From: JBDSTZ01 sp039927975
Lineage (GTDB): Bacteria > Pseudomonadota > Gammaproteobacteria > Burkholderiales > Burkholderiaceae_D
DNA length: 6,490 bases
Assembly: GCA_039927975.1 (NCBI GenBank)
Contig: JBDSTZ010000478.1
Location: 1 to 6,490, forward strand
Reading direction: 5' to 3'
Part shown: positions 1-5,353 of the stretch, piece after piece
Position numbering within the stretch: position 1 is the stretch's first letter
Layout: every line of letters starts with the position of its first letter
Made by a program: the position numbers and the translations under genes
Notes under the pieces: model-generated
What the model was told of the DNA's origin: nothing
Databases searched by the model: none
Seen by the model: only the letters and a program-made list of their open reading frames with translations

Positions 1-198
1 GTCGACAGCGCCAAGAACGGCCAGATCGTGGTCGCGCGCATCGGCGACGACGTCACGGTCAAGCGCTACAAGAAAACCGGCGGGCTGATTGAACTGCTGC
101 CGGAAAATCCGGACTTCAAGGTGATCAAGGTCGATCCCGAAACGGATGACTTTTCGCTGGAAGGCCTGGCCGTCGGCCTGATGCGCAGCTGGCATTAA
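1..198 (+). CDS. lexA: LexA repressor, C-terminal fragment (5' end outside window)
   Basis: LexA represses the SOS regulon; RecA filaments on single-stranded DNA stimulate its self-cleavage. Only the last 65 codons are present, open in frame 1 from base 1 to a TAA at 196-198. They cover the end of the S24-type autoprotease and dimerisation domain. The block VVARIGDDVTVKRYKK matches the family's VVARI-x(3)-VTVKR signature. The Lys encoded at 61-63 corresponds to the general-base lysine of the Ser/Lys dyad (Lys156 in E. coli LexA). ELLPENPDFK and FSLEGLAVGLMRSW are also typical of the LexA C-terminus. The catalytic serine, the cleavage site and the DNA-binding winged helix lie upstream of the window, so whether the gene is intact cannot be judged. 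It converges on the minus-strand operon. No operator is visible because its promoter is not included. Confidence 0.95.
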   Translation, partial: VDSAKNGQIVVARIGDDVTVKRYKKTGGLIELLPENPDFKVIKVDPETDDFSLEGLAVGLMRSWH

Positions 199-203
199 GG
201 CTG

Positions 204-220
204 GCGGGGACAATCCTCGC
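204..220 (+). repeat. Short hairpin just after lexA
   Basis: GCGGGGA at 204-210 and TCCTCGC at 214-220 can form a 7-bp stem (one G-U pair) with a CAA loop, starting 5 nt after the lexA stop. There is no T-tract, so it is not a canonical terminator on its own; it may protect or help end the lexA mRNA. A closely related segment recurs at 317-332. Structure was inferred by eye. Confidence 0.4.
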
Positions 221-229
221 TTGCGCAAG

Positions 230-254
230 GCCTGCCCGCATCAAGCGGGCGGGC
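230..254 (+). repeat. GC-rich inverted repeat downstream of lexA
   Basis: Bases 230-239 (GCCTGCCCGC) pair with 245-254 (GCGGGCGGGC) around an ATCAA loop. This gives ten pairs, one of them G-U. It is very stable on either strand, but neither strand has a run of T after it. It may be an RNA-stabilising or Rho-assisted stop structure rather than an intrinsic terminator. Confidence 0.45.
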
Positions 255-306
255 GTGAGGCCGGCGGATTAAACCGCGTTAGTCCCCGATACTCCCCGAT
301 ACGACA

Positions 307-347
307 AGGCCGTGGTGCGGAACAATCCCCGCCACCACGGCCTCTTT
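307..347. terminator. Probable bidirectional terminator between convergent genes
   Basis: GGCCGTGGTG at 308-317 is perfectly complementary to 333-342. Pairing extends outward by A307-T343. It extends inward by CGG 318-320 with CCG 329-331, with C332 bulged, closing on an 8-nt loop. On the plus strand it is followed by the short T-rich run TCTTT (343-347). On the minus strand it is followed by TTGTCGT. It lies between the lexA stop (109 nt away) and the stop of the minus-strand exported protein gene (15 nt away), where a shared terminator is expected. The T-tracts are short, so efficiency is uncertain. Confidence 0.65.
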
Positions 348-357
348 CCCGATGCGA

Positions 358-993
358 TTACCGGCGCTTGCCTGTTTCCGGTTCGTCGTGGATGACTTCC
401 TTCTCCTGCTCTTCGGCCTTCTTGAGCACGGCCTTGAACTCCTTGATGTAGTTGTTCGTCGAGCTGCGCCACGCCGCGTAGTCGGCCTGCACCATGCCGG
501 CATTGATGCCCGCATCGGCTACCAGCTGCTCATGCACGCCCTTGAGGTAGGTGGCCGACTGCGCCGTTTCCGCCTCGCTCATCTGCTTGGCGACGGCGGG
601 GGGAATCCGCTTGGTCAGTGGTGCTTCGCCCTGCAGCTTGTCGAGATAAGCCTTGTGGCAAGCCTGCCAGGCTTCGTAGTTCTTGACGACCTTGATGATT
701 TCTTCGTTCTGCTTCGACACCGCCGGAATGCGCGGCACCGGGCAGCGGTTGGCGCCGCCGCGCAGGTCATTGCCATCGTACTTGGAAGTCCAGTACTCGA
801 TGTCGGCCCGCAGCTTGCCAGCCTCCGGCGTGGCGGCCGGCTTGGCCGCGTCCACGGGAGCAGCCGCTTCCGGCGCGGCCTTGGCGGCGGGCGCGGTCCT
901 GGCCGGCGCCTTGGTGCGCACCGGTTCGGTGGCGCAGGCTGCGCCGGCCACCAGGCTCGCGGCCAGCGCGATACTCAACAATGCTGTTTTCAT
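358..993 (-). CDS. Putative exported protein of unknown function
   Basis: I do not recognise this 211-residue protein. It begins with a signal peptide: Lys at position 2, hydrophobic core at about 4-18, and an Ala-Cys-Ala site consistent with signal peptidase I cleavage near residue 21. Cys20 follows Gly-Ala-Ala, a poor lipobox, so a lipoprotein is possible but less likely. An Ala/Pro/Lys-rich linker spans about 22-60. Residues 61-200 look mostly helical and folded, with Trp68, Trp109, Trp175 and two cysteines (84 and 112) that could form a periplasmic disulfide. The C-terminus is highly charged. The ATG overlaps the stop of the upstream PLP-enzyme gene in an ATGA arrangement. A GAAGG ribosome site lies 6 nt ahead (1000-1004), which supports this start and translational coupling. 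It is the last gene of the minus-strand operon and ends before a likely terminator. It is probably periplasmic; its role is unknown. Confidence 0.8.
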   Translation of the reverse strand: MKTALLSIALAASLVAGAACATEPVRTKAPARTAPAAKAAPEAAAPVDAAKPAATPEAGKLRADIEYWTSKYDGNDLRGGANRCPVPRIPAVSKQNEEIIKVVKNYEAWQACHKAYLDKLQGEAPLTKRIPPAVAKQMSEAETAQSATYLKGVHEQLVADAGINAGMVQADYAAWRSSTNNYIKEFKAVLKKAEEQEKEVIHDEPETGKRR

Positions 994-2246
994 GCTGTGC
1001 CTTCCCCATCGGCCAGGGCGGCCTTGAAGTCTTCCACCAGGTCGTCCGTGTCTTCGATGCCGACCGAGACGCGGATCAGCGACTCGGCGATGCCCATGCT
1101 GGCGCGGCGCGCGGCGCCCATCTCGAAGAAGATGGTGTGCGCGACCGGGATCACCAGCGTGCGGGTGTCGCCCAGGTTGCTGGCCGAGATGCCGAGCTGC
1201 AGGCGGTTGAGGTAATCGAAGCAGTCGATGCCGTCCTTGAGTTCAAAGCTGAACAGCGAGCCGTAGGAGCGGAACAGGCGGCCGGCCAGCTCGTGCTGCG
1301 GATGCGAGGCCAGGCCGGGGTAGTACACGGCCGCCACGCGCGGGTCGGCTTCGAGCATGCGCGCCACCGCCAGTGCGTTCGCCGAGGTGCGCTCGATGCG
1401 CAGCGCCAGCGTTTCGGCGCCGACCGCGATATGGTGGGCCGCTTCCGGTCCGAGCGAGGCGCCGAAGTCGCGCAAGCCCTTGGCGCGCAGCTGCGCCATG
1501 CCCCAGTTGGCCGACGCGTTCTTCTTGTAGTTGTCGGCGATGTTCGGATAGCGCGTCCAGTCGTAGGCGCCGGTGTCGGTCAGGCTGCCGCCGAGCGCGA
1601 TGCCGTGGCCGCCGATCGACTTGGTCAATGCGTTGATGACCAGGCCGGCGCCGACCGTCTTCGGACGGAACAGGTAGGGCGTGGTCATGGTGTTGTCGAC
1701 CACGTAGAGGATGCCACGCTCCTTGCACAGCTGGCCGATGCGTTCGAGGTCAGCCACCTGGGTGCGCGGATTGGCGATCGTCTCGACAAACACCAGCCGG
1801 GTTGCGGGCGTGAGCGCCGCTTCGACGTTGGCGACGTCGGTGGCGTCGACAAAGGCGACATCGACGCCCTGCCCCGCGGCGGTCTGCCACAGGCTGTTGG
1901 TATTACCGAACAAGAAGGACGAGGACACCACCTGGTCGCCGGCCTTGAGCAAGGCCTGGAACACCGCGCCGATGGCGCCCATGCCGGTGGCGAAGCACAG
2001 CGTGGCGACGCCGTCTTCCATGCGCGTGATCTTGTCTTCGAGCGCGGAGATGGTCGGGTTGCCCTGGCGGCCGTAGCGGAAGCCAGGCTCCTTGCCCTGG
2101 AAGACGGAAGCGAGCTGGCGCGCATCGTCGTAGCCGAAGGCGACCGAGGTGTGGATCGGCTTGTGCAGCGAGCCATGCTCGATCGGCTTTTGCCGGTCGT
2201 TGTGCAGGATGGTGGTGGTGAAGCCGTATTTTTTCTTGTCGCTCAT
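990..2246 (-). CDS. Cystathionine gamma-synthase-family PLP enzyme (probable O-acylhomoserine sulfhydrylase/MetZ-like)
   Basis: This 418-residue cytoplasmic enzyme belongs to the Cys/Met-metabolism PLP family, which does gamma-replacement or gamma-elimination on homoserine esters, cystathionine or methionine. Visible landmarks are YGRQGNPT (58-65), which contacts the neighbouring subunit's PLP phosphate; ATGMGAI (86-92), the phosphate-binding turn; VVDNTMTTPY (182-191), with Asp184 for the pyridine nitrogen; ALTKSIGGHG (206-215), with Lys209 as the Schiff-base lysine; and LIRVSVGIEDTDDL (390-403), whose Arg392 matches the family's substrate-carboxylate arginine. All catalytic elements are present. 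It is slightly longer than the typical 380-400 residues, with an extended N-terminus (YGFTTTILHNDRQ). The gene sits 16 nt after purF. A TAAGGCGG ribosome site overlaps the purF stop (2258-2265). In related bacteria a gene called metZ often occupies this place, but the motifs (YGRQG for the common YSR) mark a distinct subgroup. O-succinyl- or O-acetylhomoserine sulfhydrylase, cystathionine gamma-synthase and gamma-lyase activities cannot be separated by eye. Confidence 0.9.
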   Translation of the reverse strand: MSDKKKYGFTTTILHNDRQKPIEHGSLHKPIHTSVAFGYDDARQLASVFQGKEPGFRYGRQGNPTISALEDKITRMEDGVATLCFATGMGAIGAVFQALLKAGDQVVSSSFLFGNTNSLWQTAAGQGVDVAFVDATDVANVEAALTPATRLVFVETIANPRTQVADLERIGQLCKERGILYVVDNTMTTPYLFRPKTVGAGLVINALTKSIGGHGIALGGSLTDTGAYDWTRYPNIADNYKKNASANWGMAQLRAKGLRDFGASLGPEAAHHIAVGAETLALRIERTSANALAVARMLEADPRVAAVYYPGLASHPQHELAGRLFRSYGSLFSFELKDGIDCFDYLNRLQLGISASNLGDTRTLVIPVAHTIFFEMGAARRASMGIAESLIRVSVGIEDTDDLVEDFKAALADGEGTA

Positions 2247-2262
2247 GGATTCGCCGGCCGCC

Positions 2263-3783
2263 TTATTCGGTGGTTGCCAGGGTCAGGTTCAACTGGGTAC
2301 GCACCAGGTCTTCCGGCGGCGCCGCCTTCGGGTTGTGGCGCGCGAATTCCAGATTGTCCAGGTAGGCCGGAGTGATGTCGCCGGTGACGTACACGCCGTC
2401 GAAGCACGAGGCCTCGAAGTTCTGCAGCACCGGATTGACGTCGGAGATCGAACGCTTGAGCGACTCGACGTCCTGGAACACCAGCGCGTCGGCCGTGATC
2501 TCGCGGCAGATCTCTTCGTTGGTGCGGCCGTAGGCGATCAGTTCTGCGCGGGTCGGCATGTCGATGCCGTACACGTTGGGGAACAGCACCGGCGGCGCGG
2601 CCGAGGCGAAGATGACCTTCTTGGCGCCGGCTTCGCGCGCCATCTGCACGATCTCGCGGCTGGTGGTGCCGCGCACGATCGAGTCGTCGACCAGCAGCAC
2701 GTTCTTGCCCTTGAATTCGGAGCCGATCGCGTTGAGCTTCTGGCGCACCGATTTGCTGCGGATCGCCTGGCCCGGCATCAGGAAGGTGCGGCCGATGTAG
2801 CGGTTCTTGATGAAGCCTTCGCGGTATTCGATGCCCAATTTGAGCGCGAGCTGGATGGCGGCCGGGCGCGACGAATCGGGGATCGGCATGACGACGTCGA
2901 TCTCGCCGGCGGAAAACTGGCTGCGCACTTTCTCGGCCAGGTACTCGCCCATTTTCAGGCGGGTGGCGTAGACCGAGGCGCCGTCGAGGATCGAATCGGG
3001 ACGCGCCAGGTAGACGTATTCGAAGGCGCAGGGATTGAGGGTCGGATTGTCGGCGCACTGGCGCTGGTGCAGCTGGCCGTCGAGGTCGACGAAGATCGCC
3101 TCGCCCGGCGCGATGTCGCGCAGGAAGCGAAAGCCGATCCCTTCGAGCGCGACCGATTCGCTGGCCACCATGTACTCGGGGCCGCCGTCGGTTTCATTGA
3201 CGCCGATGCACAGCGGACGGATGCCGAACGGATCGCGGAAGGCCAGGAAGCCATGGCCGGCGATCTGCGCGACGACGGCGTAGGCGCCGCGCACGCGGCG
3301 GTGCACATTGGCGACGGCCTTGAAGACGGCGTCCGGGTCGAGCGAGTAGCCGGTGGTCGATTCCTGGATCTCGTGGGCCAGCACGTTGAGCAGCACTTCG
3401 GAATCGGAATCGGTGTTGATGTGGCGGCGGTCGTTCTTGAACATCTCCGACTTGAGCTGCGCCTGATTGGTCAGGTTGCCGTTGTGCGCCAGCGTGATGC
3501 CGAACGGCGCGTTGACGTAGAACGGCTGCGCTTCTTCCTCGCTCGACGAGCCGGCGGTCGGATAGCGGCAGTGGCCGATGCCGGAATTGCCTTGCAGCGA
3601 ACGCATATTGCGCGTGCGGAAAACGTCACGCACGAGACCGTTGGCCTTGTGCATGGAAAACATGCTGCTGTGATTGGTTGCGATGCCCGCTGCGTCCTGG
3701 CCGCGATGCTGCAAGAGCAGCAAAGCGTCATACAAAAGCTGATTAACGGGTTGATGCGAAACGACGCCGACGATGCCACACAT
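2263..3783 (-). CDS. purF: Amidophosphoribosyltransferase (glutamine PRPP amidotransferase)
   Basis: PurF catalyses the first committed step of de novo purine synthesis, making 5-phosphoribosylamine from PRPP and glutamine in the cytoplasm. The protein has 506 residues, close to E. coli PurF. It starts MCGIVGVV, so Cys2 becomes the N-terminal nucleophile once Met is removed; there is no propeptide. The class II glutaminase domain (about 2-240) shows LLLLQHRGQDAAGI, HCRYPTAG (Arg73), HNGNLTN (100-106) and NTDSDSE (123-129). The phosphoribosyltransferase domain follows, with MPIPDSSRPAA (299-309), the PRPP loop VLLVDDSIVRGTT (362-374, Asp366/Asp367) and FASAAPPVLFPNVYGIDMP. The absence of a propeptide points to the E. 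coli-like form without an iron-sulfur cluster. A TAGGAG ribosome site 6 nt before the ATG (3790-3795) fixes the start. It lies 80 nt after cvpA and 16 nt before the PLP-enzyme gene. No PurR-type operator is evident. Confidence 0.98.
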   Translation of the reverse strand: MCGIVGVVSHQPVNQLLYDALLLLQHRGQDAAGIATNHSSMFSMHKANGLVRDVFRTRNMRSLQGNSGIGHCRYPTAGSSSEEEAQPFYVNAPFGITLAHNGNLTNQAQLKSEMFKNDRRHINTDSDSEVLLNVLAHEIQESTTGYSLDPDAVFKAVANVHRRVRGAYAVVAQIAGHGFLAFRDPFGIRPLCIGVNETDGGPEYMVASESVALEGIGFRFLRDIAPGEAIFVDLDGQLHQRQCADNPTLNPCAFEYVYLARPDSILDGASVYATRLKMGEYLAEKVRSQFSAGEIDVVMPIPDSSRPAAIQLALKLGIEYREGFIKNRYIGRTFLMPGQAIRSKSVRQKLNAIGSEFKGKNVLLVDDSIVRGTTSREIVQMAREAGAKKVIFASAAPPVLFPNVYGIDMPTRAELIAYGRTNEEICREITADALVFQDVESLKRSISDVNPVLQNFEASCFDGVYVTGDITPAYLDNLEFARHNPKAAPPEDLVRTQLNLTLATTE

Positions 3784-3863
3784 GCTGCGCTCCTAGAGAC
3801 TGGACCTGCTGAATTTAAAAACTGTCGCGAAAAACAAAAACCGAAACAACGATTGCTATCTGG
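3784..3863 (-). promoter_or_regulatory. AT-rich cvpA-purF gap with possible purF promoter/leader
   Basis: This is the largest gap in the minus-strand cluster and is conspicuously AT-rich against the surrounding GC-rich DNA. On the transcribed strand it contains several T-runs (complement of about 3812-3845) ending in a TTTTTAAATT stretch about 30 nt before the purF ATG, then the purF ribosome site. AT-rich sequence here suits an internal promoter or a U-rich leader. However, no -35/-10 pair with standard spacing stands out: the best eye-found pair, TTGTTT and TAAATT, is only 14 nt apart. No convincing hairpin or inverted-repeat operator was found. The function is inferred from position and base composition only. 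Confidence 0.35.
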
Positions 3864-4352
3864 TCAAAACTTCACGTGCTCGGCCAGCTCGGCCGGCAGG
3901 AAGGGTTTGACGGTGCGCGCCCCGCTTTCAGCCATTGGCGAGAGCAGCGCGTGCTTCCAAAAATCCTGTTGCGGGATTGACGTCATCCCACACAATATGA
4001 CGGTGAACAGCACAATTACCAGCCCCCGCGCCAGGCCGAACAAGCCGCCCAGGCCACGGTCCGCCAGGCTCAGGCCGCTCGCCTTGACGACGGCGTCGAG
4101 CGCCATCGACAACAGACCCATCAGGATCCGCACGCCGATGAACAGGGCCACGAAGGCCGCCATCAGGCGCACCGCCTCGCCCGGTATCATCGACGGCAGC
4201 ATTGGCGCCAGCCTGGCGCCGTACGCGTTGGCGATGACGAAGGCGATGATCCAGCTCGCCAGCGACAGGATCTCCTTGATCAGGCCGCGCATGGTGCTGA
4301 TCACGACCGACGCGGCGAGCACGAACAATACCAAATAATCGAACAAGGTCAC
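3864..4352 (-). CDS. cvpA: CvpA family inner-membrane protein
   Basis: CvpA is a small inner-membrane protein named for its need in colicin V production in E. coli; its biochemical role is unsettled, and envelope-stress phenotypes have been described. From the GTG at 4350-4352 the product has 162 residues, the same length as E. coli CvpA. It begins VTLFDYLVLFVLAASVVIS, typical of the family. Four hydrophobic segments are visible at about 4-22, 30-47, 62-85 and 101-123, and the conserved RGLIKEILSLASW segment (22-34) lies between the first two. A polar C-terminal tail follows. The frame stays open far upstream, but that part is out of frame with the genuine dedD sequence. AAGGCGG at 4360-4366, 7 nt before the GTG, supports the chosen start. 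The gene lies 40 nt after dedD and 80 nt before purF, reproducing the dedD-cvpA-purF order known in E. coli. Confidence 0.93.
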   Translation of the reverse strand: MTLFDYLVLFVLAASVVISTMRGLIKEILSLASWIIAFVIANAYGARLAPMLPSMIPGEAVRLMAAFVALFIGVRILMGLLSMALDAVVKASGLSLADRGLGGLFGLARGLVIVLFTVILCGMTSIPQQDFWKHALLSPMAESGARTVKPFLPAELAEHVKF

Positions 4353-4392
4353 GCCGCCACCGCCTTCACCATGGCTGCAGGCGGGGCCGGCA

Positions 4393-5340
4393 TCAGCCCG
4401 CCGCCAGCCTGCCGGGCAAGCCGATCTTGTCGAGTTTGGCGCGCATTTTATCCGCTTCTTCCTTGCTGAACGGACCGACCTGGATACGCACCAGTTCGCC
4501 GTTCGCGCCCGTCGTCTTGCGGGTGAAGGACTTGATGCCGGCGTCGCGCAGCTTGCCCTGCACCTCGGAGACTTTTTCCGCGCTGGAAAAGGCGCCGACC
4601 TGCAGCACATATTTCTGTTCGGCCGGATCGGCCGCGTGCGCCTTCTCGGCCGGCTTGCCTTCGAGAATGGCCAGGGCGCGGGCCGCGTCGTCGGTCTTGG
4701 CGACAGGCTTCGGCTCGGGCTTGGGCTCGGCCTTGGCGACAGGCTTCGATTCGGTCTTGCTCTCGCTCTTGGCGTCGGTCTTCGGCTTGATGTCGGCCTT
4801 CGCTTCGGCCTTTGTCTCGGCCTTGGCCACTGCCGGCTTGACTTCGTGTTTCGGCGCTTCCGGCTTGCCGGCTTTGACTTCCGCCACGTCCAGAACGGCT
4901 GGCTTGGCGGCGGCAACCCTGGCCGGCTCGACGATTTCCTCGCGCTGGTCGAGCGTGTCGGCCGGCGCCACTTTGGCCGTCTCGGCCGCTTCGGCCACCG
5001 GCGGCAGGGGCGACGCCTTGCCCTTCGACGGAATGCGGATCTCGATATCGCTCGACAGCGGCTTCGGTTCCGAATCGAGCACCATCGGCAGGCCGACGGC
5101 GACCGTCAACGCCAGCGCGACGGCGCCCACCAGGCGGCGGCGCGCGCGTTTCTTTTCCGGCAAGACGGGATCGGCGGCCTTCTCCTTGGCGCTGCGGCGG
5201 CCGGCGGATTCGCCAGCGTTCGAGGCCCGCTTGGAACGCGCGCGACTGGCTAAAGCATCATCATCGGGACGGGAATATTGGCCACTATCGCCAGCGGCGT
5301 CATCTTGCTTGTTTTTATTGAGGAACGAGAACAAGCCCAT
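4393..5340 (-). CDS. dedD: DedD-like SPOR domain-containing membrane protein
   Basis: SPOR proteins bind denuded septal peptidoglycan; DedD of E. coli is an inner-membrane division protein encoded in the same folC-dedD-cvpA position. This 315-residue protein is longer than E. coli DedD (about 220). It has a charged cytoplasmic N-terminus with an arginine/lysine-rich patch (63-69) and a single membrane segment at about 70-88 (LVGAVALALTVAVGLPMVL), giving an N-in, C-out topology. A long Ala/Lys/Pro/Glu-rich periplasmic linker spans about 105-240. The C-terminal SPOR domain (about 241-312) shows KYVLQVGAFSSAEKVSEVQGKL and LVRIQVGPFSKEEADKM, the two hallmark half-repeats. The linker includes a KPVAK repeat. 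The ATG lies 13 nt after the folC stop; a weak GAAGAA ribosome site (5350-5355) overlaps that stop, suggesting coupling with folC. Family assignment is firm; orthology to DedD rests on synteny and architecture. Confidence 0.92.
   Translation of the reverse strand: MGLFSFLNKNKQDDAAGDSGQYSRPDDDALASRARSKRASNAGESAGRRSAKEKAADPVLPEKKRARRRLVGAVALALTVAVGLPMVLDSEPKPLSSDIEIRIPSKGKASPLPPVAEAAETAKVAPADTLDQREEIVEPARVAAAKPAVLDVAEVKAGKPEAPKHEVKPAVAKAETKAEAKADIKPKTDAKSESKTESKPVAKAEPKPEPKPVAKTDDAARALAILEGKPAEKAHAADPAEQKYVLQVGAFSSAEKVSEVQGKLRDAGIKSFTRKTTGANGELVRIQVGPFSKEEADKMRAKLDKIGLPGRLAAG
4696..4748. repeat. 17-bp direct repeat inside the SPOR protein linker
   Basis: CTTGGCGACAGGCTTCG occurs at 4696-4712 and again at 4732-4748, a 36-bp period. 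It encodes the KPVAK units of the dedD linker on the minus strand. Around it (about 4690-4860) the DNA is a degenerate run of Lys/Ala/Glu/Ser/Pro codons. The period is a multiple of three, so expansion or contraction would keep the reading frame. Confidence 0.6.
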
Positions 5341-5353
5341 GCGATTAGGTTCT

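Noticed and set aside
199..357. A small gene or SOS-regulated small RNA downstream of lexA
   Set aside because: No open frame with a credible ribosome site, no promoter and no CTG-N10-CAG LexA box were seen. The hairpins are explained adequately as 3' ends of convergent genes.
352..1215. A 287-codon plus-strand open frame opposite the exported protein
   Set aside because: The minus-strand gene has a clear signal peptide, a ribosome site and an ATGA junction. The plus-strand product has only Arg/Leu/Gly-rich low-complexity sequence.
981..2375. A 464-codon plus-strand open frame opposite the PLP-enzyme gene
   Set aside because: It is Arg/Gly/Ala/Val-rich with no recognisable motif and fully antisense to an enzyme with all its catalytic residues. 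It is an artefact of high GC content.
2149..4338. A 729-codon open frame on the plus strand opposite purF and cvpA
   Set aside because: It is antisense to two firmly identified genes, crosses their intergenic gap, and has composition typical of the mirror frame of GC-rich codons. No domain or ribosome site supports it.
4353..4916. N-terminal extension of the cvpA reading frame
   Set aside because: The extension is Arg/Pro/Ser-rich and lies in a shifted frame over the SPOR gene. The GTG at 4350-4352 with its ribosome site gives exactly the usual CvpA length.
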